DNA of 64,000 bases from Alopecurus myosuroides (taxonomy: Eukaryota > Streptophyta > Magnoliopsida > Poales > Poaceae): positions 208,034,445 to 208,098,444 of the forward strand of contig CM054060.1 in NCBI GenBank assembly GCA_028641055.1. Reading direction: 5' to 3'. Position 1 is the first letter of the stretch. Each line of letters opens with the position of its first letter. A program made the translations under genes and the position numbers. The notes under the pieces were generated by a model. The model was not told where the DNA came from, did no database searches, and saw only the letters and a program-made list of their open reading frames with translations. Positions 22,933-32,788 of the stretch are shown here, piece by piece.

Positions 22933-24477
22933 CTACAATTTTGCACACAAATCTTTGCTTGCCAAATTTCTGCAACTACCACCATCAATAATAACCTTGC
23001 AAGCCAATTGGGGACCAACAATTGCTCTTGTTTGAAATAAGTTGCATCTTTGACTTTCAGGACTTGGAAGAATACTCAATGTTCTTGGTGTGCAAACAGA
23101 AGTAGGATATGTGGAAGGATATGCATCAAGAGGACCATCATCATCATCATCATAAGCATCCTCTTGATTAGGATCAGCATCATCACCAGTGTAATATTCA
23201 TTGTCATCATTAATAAGCATAACCTTTTTATTTGGACAATCTCTCTTGAAGTGACCTTTACCTCCACATGTATGGCAGCTCATGTCCCTATTTCGAGCTG
23301 TAGAAGAAGTTGATCCACTTGCACTAGCTGCTGGTTGAGCTTGCCTCTTAGACATAGAGGTAGTACCTTCGGATTTTGTAGTGGAAACCCCACGGCTAGG
23401 GGTGGATTGTGACAATGGTGGTGATGAAAAAGAAGACCTATTAGGGAAAGGTCTCCTAGGAGCCATAAGAGCCTCCTCGGCCAATTGCTTCTCAGTTTCC
23501 CTTGCTTGGTGCAACAATTCATTCATATCATTATATTGTGTGTGCCTTACAATGCTCTTAATTTTGAATTGCAAACCTGAAAGAAATATTTGCATAGTAT
23601 GCTCAATATCCTCCTTCACTCTAGCTCTTTGCAATATCAACTCCATCTCTCTATAATAAGCATCCACTGATTTTGTGCCTTTCTTCAATTGTTGCAACCT
23701 GTCATATAAAGATCTCAAATAATTTTTGGGCACAAATCTATCTCTCATAATTTGCTTCATCTCCCTCCAAGTAAGAATATCTTGTTCTCTATTTCTTGCC
23801 CTTGTTCTTGTAATATTATCCCACCATAGCAAAGCATAGCCATCAAAACTTGAGGAAGCAAGCTTGATTTTTCTCTCCTCATTATACTCATGCATCCTCC
23901 ATAATTTTTCCATCTTGAGCTCCCACATGAGGTACTCTTCAACATCATCAGTATCAAAGTTGAGAGTAGGTAACATAAACTTGGGTTTACCAAGACCATC
24001 ATCCTCACGGTTTGGCTCAATAACAGGGATCCTCCTTGCTTGAAAACCACGACCAGCACCCTGATTCCCTCTACCTCTTCCTCGGCCTTGGGGAACATAA
24101 TTGTTCTCCTCCTCCTCTTCCTCCTCAACATCTCCAAAAGCACTCCCACCATCCTCTCGGGCAGGTAATCTTTGGTCTAATAAAGTGGCCAAGGCACCAA
24201 TTCTAGCAGTCAAGGTATCAAGAGAAGTTTGCAATGTGGTAACTTGCTCTTGTGTAGCAGGAGCTGTTTCAGTAACAGTATCAATTTGAAGGCCCAAATT
24301 CTGAACATGTGTGTCCATGTCCACTCCATGTTTATAAATAAGAGAATGCAATTCAGCAGTTTTTGTAGCCATAGTTGTAGTGATTTGTTCTTGCATTTCA
24401 TCCAAATCTGTCCACTTCACCTCTTCATCACCATGTTTCTTCTTAGCCTGTGTAGAAATATAACTAGGAGCAACCAT
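22933..24477 (-). pseudogene. gag and start of protease of element D
   Basis: A 514-codon frame starting ATG at 24477. The N-terminal half has a predicted helical region with QEQVTTLQTSLDTL, then an acidic EEEEEEN stretch and an Arg/Gly-rich RGRGRGNQGAGRG (about residues 120-145). The gag core includes LWWDNITRTRARN and VDAYYREMELI. A zinc knuckle CHTCGGKGHFKRDC (C-x2-C-x4-H-x4-C, about residues 399-412) is followed by an Asp-rich tract and the protease active site VIIDGGSC. It ends at a TAG within protease. Gag alone would be full length. Protein made from it would lack a complete protease. Confidence 0.8.
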
Positions 24478-25999
24478 GATTAATGGGTTAGTGAAATAAA
24501 CAAAGTGCTATGGGTTGTGGTGCTCTCTCTCAACTCACTCAAAACCAGCAAAAGAGGTGATCCTTACTGCTCCAAAGTGAATAGAAAATCTTACCACAAG
24601 TAATAGCAACTAATGTGACTTGGTGTGAAGAATAGAATACCCACGGGTTTTTGCTCTCACAAAGGTAAAACAGGTTATATGGTGGGGTTTGGTATGGATA
24701 CCTAACAATCACCAATTAACAAGTCCTATTGCTGTTTGTGAATGATACAAAAATAACACCTAGGAAACACACACCAAAATTGGAGACAAATGTGGCAAAG
24801 CAAATATATGTAGGAAATTTTTCAATGCTCTAGAAATACACTAGCCAAGCTCAATGATAATCAGGCACAAGATTGCTCAAAGTGTAGTGTCAATGATAGC
24901 AATGAAAACAGATCCAAATGATAGTAATAGCAATGTATCTCAATGGCCTTTCTTTTTGCTTTTTCTGTTTTTCTCTTTTTCTATTTTCTGTTTTTCTCTT
25001 TTTTTATACTTTTATGGCCGAAAAATAACTAAAGGAGCAACTGAAAATAAATGCTAAATCAATGTGACACAATATGATAGTGAGCAGCCTGAAAAGGAGC
25101 AATAAAATAGCTAGTCTTGTGGGAAAGGTACCTAGTTGATTGCTGTAGATAGGCTGTATCTAAGGTTCACAAATATTGGACTTGAAAACCTAAAGAAAAA
25201 GTAAACAAAAATCTAAATAAAAATGCACTTAAGTGGACTAGATGACTCACGACAGAACAATTGAACCACGGCAGCAAAACATGCCGTTTTGGACTCACGA
25301 CAGAGTATCGCGGCAGAAAACAGCGCAAATTCCTGCCGTAGAGGGACTCACGGCAGAAAAACACGCCCACGGCAGCGGCGGCAAAGAAACTGCGGAAAAA
25401 CGATCTCGCGGCAGAGAAAAGTGGGGCGGGTGTGTGTTGCGCGCGTGGTGGACTGGTGGGTTGCGGGCGAGCGATTTGGTAAGCGCGCTGCGGGGGTTTT
25501 GCGTGGTTTTGTAAGCGCGCGCTGAGAACGAATCCGACTGCGGCTAGAAGTGTACTGCGGCAGCGTTTTGGTAGGTTTTTCACGCGGCGGCAGAACGAAA
25601 CCGGGTGGAACTAGAACCCAAGCAAAAGAAAATCACACCGCGGCAGAACTTGCTAGAAATCGTGCCCTGGATGAGAAAACTTGCCCAACTCGGATTAGAA
25701 CACAAGGATAGTTGCGGGTAGCTAATTTTTTTTGGATTTTTGTGTATAGACTCAACTCGAAATTGAAGAACAACTAAGAACCCTAACCCTAACCGAAACC
25801 TAATGACTCAAAAGAAGAAAAAGGGACACAAAATCAAAACACAAAACAACACTAGAAATTGAAAACTAGCAATTATCTAAGGCTATGGCAAACACTAATA
25901 CTATTTTTTGTGGCTTTTTCTGGATAGGTAATAAAAACAACTCTAATCTAAAGGGATAGATACAGCTCACCGAGTAAACCCAGTAATCTGATACCAAGA
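24478..25999 (-). other. Leader region of element D
   Basis: About 1.5 kb between primer site and gag with no gene. The part 25242-25680 is unusually GC-rich and repeats the unit CACGGCAG / CACGACAG / CGCGGCAG many times. The rest is AT-rich. The primer-binding site is at its upstream edge (25996-25981). Confidence 0.7.
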
Positions 26000-26900
26000 T
26001 GATAAGGGGTAGCCCGATCTTCTCAGTGAACTCTTTGATAACTTGATAACCAATGTGATATCTCGCTCTCTCCTTTGGCTAAACCCTGTCACCAATTGCA
26101 ACAGCACTTAACCCCTTTGGATATTCGAGACTCCAGACTCTTGCACACGTAGCCACCGACTACAAGTGGTCCTGTTTCTCCTTATTCCCAGTGGAACAGC
26201 AGAATACACTCAGATTTGCAAAGGTATATGATTCAAGATGAATGCTTCAAGCAATACAATCTAGAAGTCTAGGGTTTTTGTTTTAACATAGTCTAAACTA
26301 TCCTATGCGCCCCAAGGGGTATATATGAGGGGTGGGGTGCGGCCACAAGGTGACTTGCGCAAGCAAGACCCACCAACCCGAATAGGAACCCAACTTGGGC
26401 CTAGTTTTGCACTTGGACTCAACCACAAATAGATACAAATCGACCCATGCTAGGGGATGCGGCCATAATGGTATACAAACCATGTCTATCACTAATTGGA
26501 CTCTATATGGCGCATTGATACTCTTTGTGGGCGCCCTCCTCTTGTTATGTCCCTCCATGAGTGTGGAATAACAATCTAGCACTTGTTTTCCACACTTGTA
26601 GAATCGTTTTCATCATGTTCAACATTTGTTTTTAGCTCCTCTTCATCCATGTGCATCATCTCTCCTTGTTCTCCCTCCTTAATGCTTGTGTTATCAACAA
26701 ACCTAAGAATACAAACATGCATGGATTTAGGTAGTATAAAGCTCTCATAATCACAAATGTTATACTCAAGTAGGAGTGAATTCACCTGTTGTTGTAATAA
26801 TTTAGTCCTTGATCTTGTCAGAGGACCAATCCTCACTTCATCATTCTTTGTAGGAATATTATGTGAAATAATAGGTGAAACACTAGGGATGTCCTCATCA
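26000..26900 (-). repeat. 5' LTR of element D
   Basis: 901 bp, matching 18871-19770 with about 17 substitutions and one 1-bp indel. A TATATA stretch at about 26320-26325 is the likely TATA region. The right target-site copy TGAGA is at 26901-26905. Confidence 0.93.
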
Positions 26901-27752
26901 TGAGAGTGCTACTAACGACCCGCAGATCAACTGTTGACGGACGCATTCCTGAATCTCGCCTACTTGACCAAAAGTTCTGAGTAGCTGGCTCAAATCTTCC
27001 GGACCCCTTTCCAAGGGATAAAAAGCGCCATTCAAAGCTATCAAGGCCTCGTGGCAGCGATCAACGAGTATTTTCGCCTGACTCACACGATACTTCAAGG
27101 TAGCCAGCACAAAGCCTCGACTGTGGTCGGACCAAAAGTATTTGCATGGGGTTTTGAACTACCAGCTTCGTGAACAATATGGTTCTCTACCCAATGCTTT
27201 TCACACCGATCGTCAGGCTGAACAACTGCAAAAGAAAGCCACAGAGTCAAAGGAAGGAAAAAAAGACACGAATTATTAGGGGGCTGAGATACTTACAGAG
27301 CAAATCCTTGGCAACAGCCGCCAATTCGTCCATCACAAGCTGCTCACGTTCAACCGCAAGTTTCTGTTTGGACTTGGCAACATCAGCCACTCCACGCAAA
27401 GATTTTAGCTTGCGCTCACCATCTGCGACCCGGTCATGGAGGCCGGCAAAAGTACCGACAGCAGCAACAAGAGGATCTGCTTGAGCAACAGATCCACTCG
27501 ACAACTCCGCGACAACGCCTGTTACCTGGAAGAAGATAAGGAAAGTTAAGGAATAATTCAAGACGCTCCATTCGAGAAATAAAACCACCTATTCGACAGG
27601 TGCCCGGGGGCTACTCCCATCGGGAGGAACTCATGACAATCAATCACTGGAAGCATCTCAGATATCAAAAGAACATTTCGATTAAAGAGAGAATATGGGA
27701 ATACATCCCAAGGTTCATTACATCGGAAACACAAGCTACGGAAAAAACTATC

Positions 27753-29632
27753 CTAAGGAACCGCAGAAGTGCTGCCACTTGCGGAAGATTGCCCCCTGCG
27801 ACTAGCACGGGCGATCAAATCATATAACTTCCGGGCAAGGACTCGAGCTGGATCGCCGAAAGGACAAAGCGCTACCTTTCTGCCCGTAGTACCGTCGACG
27901 GGGAGGTTTGAGTACGCCTCGTCCAAGCCTGCGACTCCGTGCGCTAGTGCGAACTGGATGGCAGTCTTCGCCCCGGACTCCGACTGAGCAACCGAGTAGG
28001 CCTGAAAGAGATCGCCCTCCAGGAAAACCTTCAGGAGACCATCCAGCGTAGGCGGAGCTACAGCATTAACCAGAAGACGCCCGTGGAGTTGCGTCAACAC
28101 CCGAGTAGCATCGCAAATCAGGGAGCAAATCCTGCTAGCATGCTTTCGAAGCTGAGCGCAGGAATCGGTCAAGGCGTCCACTCGTTGAACCCCGGGCAGC
28201 TCCAGCGCAACGCCAAGAAGATCTGCAGAAAGAAACGTTAAAATCCAAAGGACCTACCAGCCAGTCGAGAAACAACAAAGTATAAGTATAACTTACCCGC
28301 AAAATGCTGGGCCAGAGGGCGAAGGAAGTCAACGAGATCGCTGTCCTGCTTGCTGCCAGCCTCCTCCAACTTCTTCAGGGCGTCCTGGGCATCCGCAAGC
28401 TTTCCCTCGAGACCAGTCGACTGCTGGCGAGAGGATTCAAGTTCCTTTCGAGCAGCTTCCAACTGAGCCTCCAGAGCGCTTACCCGACTGACAGCGTCCG
28501 TCTTCTCGCCCTTCGGCACTTCGTCTTGAGCTAAAACAGTGAACAATTTAAACACAAAGGAATTCACACAAGCGAAAAGATTGACTAGAAGGAGTAGATA
28601 AACTTACCTCGAAGAAGCTCGTTTCCGAGACAAGTCGATCGCGGTCTGCCCGAAGGGTCACGCAATCTGTCTCAGCCGAGATAACGCGACGGCCAACGGC
28701 TGCAAGGGAGTCAAGAAGAGACTGCAAAAACATGAAGATAAAAGAGTCAGAGAGGAGAAGATTGAGCCCATACACGACTTCAAACAATCGAGTATAGGCT
28801 CGGGGGCTACTCCCATCGGGAGCACTGTCGTGCACCCGATAAAATGAAGAGAAGAAAAAAGCTTAAGGAACACACTCGCAAGATGCAAGCCATTCAGCGC
28901 AACTCCCGCAGTCTGGTCACGGAGCGTAGCAACCTTGGCGAGTAGCGGGGCAACAATCCGACTCTCTTCGACTGAGAGCTTGTGTGCCCAGGACTTTCGC
29001 CGCTTCAGAAGAGCGAACGGATGGAATTCGTTAATTCCACCCGCGCTGTTGTCAACAACATAAAACCACCTCCTCCTCCATCCTTGCGTGGAGTCGATGA
29101 GTTGCATGTTGAAGTAGAGGGTGTCGGACTTCGCCTGGATTCCGAAGCCGCCGGTGCGCAGCGTCTCCCCAAGCTCGGTTTCCACCCGCGATTTCTCGCG
29201 GAGAGACCGCACCATGAACAGAGCCTTCCAAAGGCCCCAGTGCGGGCGAATACCGAGAAAGCACTCGCAAAGCACGATGAAGCACGAGATGTGCTGCACT
29301 GCGTTCGGAGGCAGGTCGTGGAGTTGTATGTCATAGACATACAGCAATGCCACGAAGAATGGGTGAAGGGGGAGAGAAAGCCCACGCGAGACGTGATCCG
29401 CAAAGATCACGCGCTCGTTCGCGCAGGGATTGGGTACCTCTTCCTTTTTGCCAAGGCGAACTCGCTTCTCGGCGTCGGCAGGCAGCAATCCCTCCCTTTG
29501 CATCTCCTTGATGCTCTTCTGCGTGGTGTTGGCGGAGCGCCAGTCGCTAGAGCGCGGAGCAGGAACCACAGGAGCATCCTCGGGCGCTTGCGAGGAGGAA
29601 ACATCGGCGCTTCGTTTCTTGCCTCCCGCCAT
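27753..29632 (-). pseudogene. Antisense gene a of element C (gypsy-type transposon domain, spliced)
   Basis: Minus strand, ATG at 29632. Exon 1 (29632-about 28874) carries a domain with GLSLPLHPFFVALLYVYDIQ and PPNAVQHISCFIVLCECFLG, which I recognise as the putative gypsy-type transposon domain (Pfam Transposase_28 type). Likely further exons are 28721-28608, 28530-28297 and 28222-27753, with good acceptors (TTTTTGCAG, TTTTAG, TTTCTGCAG) and GTAAGT donors after exons 2 and 3. The later exons are coiled coil (VSALEAQLEAARKELESS). The exon 2 to exon 3 join is one base out of phase as I read it, so a mutation or another splice site must be involved. It is antisense to pol, between integrase and the 3' LTR, where Tat elements often carry extra ORFs. 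Confidence 0.65.
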
Positions 29633-30840
29633 GAGCGCTGGTGCGAGCTTGAAGACAGAGAAGGGGCGCGAGGAAGACGAAGGCTAGGGAGGTGAAAGCT
29701 GGAGACGAATGACGGGAAATTTTCACTTTTCACCCAAGGGCCGTATTTATACACAGTGTCATCTAATCGTGGCCGCTCATCAAGCGACATGGCGCTCATC
29801 ACGGCAGCCACGCGTGAAGCCGAAACGAAACGGCGGTGAACGTTGTTTCATGACACAATCTTAACAGAAGATCGTGCGCAATTACTGCGCGCAGTTCGCG
29901 TAAAAACCGGGAACGACGTCTCGTTTCCGGTCAAAAAGCTGACAAGGTGGGCCAGTGGCTCTGCTCTCTCTCCGTCACGTCCCATCGGGAGGATAAAGTG
30001 CGCTGTGACGTCACAACGCACATCATCAAGCTCAGAATTTCTTCGGATAAAAGCCTCAAACACGAAATAACTTCGTATGGACAAACTGTGACGCGAAAAT
30101 TCTTTCGCATAAAAGACCCATATATGAAATTTCTTTTCGAATGGGCATGATAGGATTTCCAAACATGAAAACTCTTTCGTATGGAAGGAAGATTATAAAG
30201 CTCAAAGCACTTTGTGCGCAAAATCAAGGGAGAAAATTTTCATTCGAAATATCCCTAGACAAAAACTTGCGAGTGCGTAGCTCCTACCACTCGATTATGC
30301 GATGTACACACATCAATCTCTCGGATTGTTCAGCCGACTAGGCACATCCGGATGTCGTATTTCTTTCGAATATGAAGGTAAGACCCAAAAGATCTTTCTT
30401 GAGGGCCTGGAATCGCACTCAAGCTGCGCCCTCCGGTAAAATTCCGTGTCAACAACACGAAGGAAAATCCTAGCGGACACGCCGGGTACCCAATTAGGTT
30501 AAATTCGACTCGGTAAGACCTCTACGGCCCAGTCGCAATGATCACCTCACCGGATTCGAGTCGGAGGTCTTGAATCTGTGTAGGCCAGAACTGTTTTTGC
30601 CCTAGATGCAATTAATTGACCCTGAGCTTTCGGGAGAGCCAAGCAACTGAGCCACATCCTTCTGCAAAAACAGCCGAATACACAGGCACTCTATTTTTCT
30701 CGATACTCGAGTACAAGAAATGCATCGTATACAGGATACACATCCTCTTCAAATGATCAAATCCACCAGTCGAAAGGAAATCAAGATAAGTTCTGAGCGT
30801 CCAACCGACGGATTCTCAATCGAGTAGACGCTCGGGCTAC
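29633..30840 (+). other. 3' non-coding region of element C
   Basis: No gene. It holds the presumed promoter of antisense gene a: on the minus strand GTATAAATAC lies at about 29757-29748, 115 bp upstream of its ATG, a convincing TATA-like site. Further right are several repeats of a TTTCGTATG/TTCGAATG-type word (30040-30260). The polypurine-like end GCTCGGGCTAC (30830-30840) abuts the 3' LTR. Confidence 0.55.
29748..29757 (-). promoter_or_regulatory. Putative TATA box for antisense gene a
   Basis: GTATAAATAC on the minus strand, about 115 bp upstream of the ATG at 29632, with a C/T-rich leader between them. It looks like a normal plant core promoter independent of the LTR. Confidence 0.5.
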
Positions 30841-31322
30841 TGACGAAGGGGTGGATCCTAGGCCTGTCGGATGAGCCTACCCTGATGTCAGGCCCACGAC
30901 CCAAGCTCCAAAGGGAGCGTCAAGGATTACTCTAGAAGGCCCACCCGCAAAGCCTTGCGGGTTAAGATAGGAAACTTGTAACCGACATAGGGTTAGAGTT
31001 CGAATCCTCTCCGGGTATGGTTTGAGACCTGGCCACCTATATAAGGCTAGGAGAACCACCGAGAGGGGACCAAGCGATACCGCACCACCAAGCCTTGAGA
31101 TCGAGATTATACTCTCGACTTGAGCAACCCCCCGTTGTAACCGATCTACTCATTAATACAGATCGACAAAGGCAAGAGTAAGGGTTTTACCTCTACGAGG
31201 GCCCCGAACCTGCGTAAATCATGTCCCCTGCCTGGCCGACGATTGTCACCAGCGCCTACACGTTCTCCTAATCGAAACCCTATGGGTTCACCCGAGGGAC
31301 TTGTTGAGATGCAGATTCGACA
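30841..31322 (+). repeat. 3' LTR of element C
   Basis: 482 bp, TGACGAAGG...GATTCGACA, followed by target-site copy CAGGG (31323-31327) and then the interior of element B's LTR. Confidence 0.92.
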
Positions 31323-32788
31323 CAGGGCGCACCACCGGTTCAACAGCAACGTGGAGCCTGCACAACACAATCAAATCACTTTGCCCCAACGAAGCAGTGA
31401 GGTTGTCAATCTCACCGGTTTTGCTGAACACATACAGGTTAAACGTATGGTGTGTAAAACAGCAGGAAAACAGTAGGAATACTATGAGAGCAGGATGTAA
31501 GCAGTAGGTGTTTTATCAGTACGAGGAAAAAGGACCGGGGTCCACAGTTCACTAGTCGTGTCTCTCTGTGAAAGATAAATAACATCTGTGGTGAACAAAT
31601 TACAACTGGGCAATTGACAGAAATGAAGGCTGCACCGTAGTGCATATGCAAGACATAAATATTACTATGTGATTCACGCGGGCATTACAACAAAATACAT
31701 AGATCGTTATCCAACTGCATCTATGACTAAAAATCCACCCTCCGAATATCATCCGAACAAACGTTGGGTATTAAGTTGCAAACAACTAGATAATCGCAGT
31801 AAGAATAGTGTGTAATGTAAACAATAACATCATCCTTAGACAAAGCATTGTTTTTTTTCTCCCTAATGGCAACAACACACCCCCCATCTGTCACGTTTAT
31901 GTCACTCGAGCAGAGATGAAAAGGAGGCATGAACCCACTATCGAGCATAAATACTCCCTCTTGGAGTTACTAGCATCTACTTGGCTAGAGCATCTAGTAA
32001 TAATGGAGAGCATGCATGATCATAAATAACATAAGCATGAAGATAACATGATAGACTTATAATTAGAAGACATAGCATTCAACATTCATCAGATCCCAAC
32101 AAACACACCATGTAGCATTACATAAAGATGATCTTTTCCATGATAGGCAACTCACAAGATCTAAACATGAGGTACAAAGTGGAGAGAACAACCATCTAGC
32201 TACTTCTATGGACCCGTAGTCCAGGGATGAACTACTCACACATCACTTCGGAGGAGGGCATGGTGGTGTAGACCCCTCCGGTGATGATTTCTCCCTCCGG
32301 CAGGGTGCCGGGGAGAGCTCCAGAACCCTCCCGATCTCGGGATGACGGTGACGGCGGCCTCAGGTGTTTCTCGGGAAAAAGTGGAATATCTCTAGGGTTT
32401 ATGTCTCGGGGGGATTAAATAGGCGAAAGGGCAGAGGCGGTGGAGGCCTGGGGCCCCACACCACCCCTCGGCGCGGCCAAGGGGTGGCGCGCCGCCCTAT
32501 GGTGTGGGCCCCCTGAGGCCCCCCTCTAGGCCTCTTTGGGACTCCGTGGAACCTTCAGGAATTCTAAGACTTCCTGGCTTCGAATTTTCCAATTCGAAGA
32601 ATATTTCCAGAACAACTTTTCTGAAAGTAAAAAACATCAGAAAACAGGGAACTAGCTCTGTGGCATCTTGTCAATAGGTTAGTCCGGAAAATCGATAAAA
32701 ATGACATAAAGTGTATAGCAAACATGTGGGAAACAATAAGAAAACAACATGGAATATACGAAATTAAGGAGACGTTTATGACGTATCA
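31323..32788 (-). repeat. Main part of the 3' LTR of element B
   Basis: Matches 36947-38379. With 11412-11562 it makes an LTR of about 1.6 kb. On the minus strand it starts TGATACGTCATAAACG after the polypurine tract and has ATTTAATCC in the promoter position. Confidence 0.9.

Larger units (their letters stand above)
18871..26900 (-). mobile_element. Element D: CRM-like chromovirus (Ty3/gypsy), complete with both LTRs
   Basis: 8,030 bp flanked by TGAGA at 18866-18870 and 26901-26905. The 5' LTR is 26000-26900 and the 3' LTR 18871-19770 (minus strand, TGATGAGGACATCC...CTTATCA). The primer site TGGTATCAGATTACTG (25996-25981) suits initiator-Met tRNA. Order: LTR, 1.5 kb leader, gag-protease, RT-RNase H-integrase, polypurine tract, LTR. 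CRM clade is inferred from the LTR start, the Met primer and RT/RNase H motifs recalled for cereal CRM elements. I count 17 substitutions and one indel between LTRs (about 1.9%), so it is the youngest insertion here. Coding damage is limited to two in-frame stops and about two frame changes. Confidence 0.9.
18662..27525 (-). pseudogene. Antisense gene b of element C, split by element D
   Basis: Read on the minus strand. A coiled-coil exon (27525-27297, acceptor TCTTCCAG, donor GTAAGT) joins in phase to an exon from 27225 (acceptor TTTTGCAG) containing EKHWVENHIVHEAG. The next motif, LKYRVSQAKILVDRC, lies one frame away, so a single-base indel sits near 27107. The frame reaches position 26901, where element D is inserted, and resumes on the other side at 18870 without loss of frame, ending with TAA at 18662-18664. 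The blocks resemble the C-terminal part of plant proteins annotated as gypsy-type transposon proteins. The function of such antisense ORFs is unknown. Confidence 0.65.
11563..31322 (+). mobile_element. Element C: Tat-lineage Ty3/gypsy element with antisense genes
   Basis: A 19,760-bp insertion (11.7 kb without nested element D) flanked by CAGGG at 11558-11562 and 31323-31327. LTRs are 11563-12036 and 30841-31322, both TGACGAAGG...GATTCGACA. The order is LTR, primer site, gag, protease, RT, RNase H, archaeal-type RNase H, integrase, long 3' region with antisense genes, LTR. The second RNase H and the antisense extra genes are hallmarks of the Tat/Retand lineage. All sense genes carry stops, shifts or small deletions. 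About 15 LTR substitutions give roughly 3% divergence. Confidence 0.9.

Noticed and set aside
23050..23313. Plus-strand Ile-rich frame in element D
   Set aside because: Shadow of the Asp-rich part of gag on the minus strand.
28982..29695. 237-codon plus-strand frame opposite antisense gene a
   Set aside because: It is the mirror of a recognisable protein domain on the minus strand and has no family resemblance itself.
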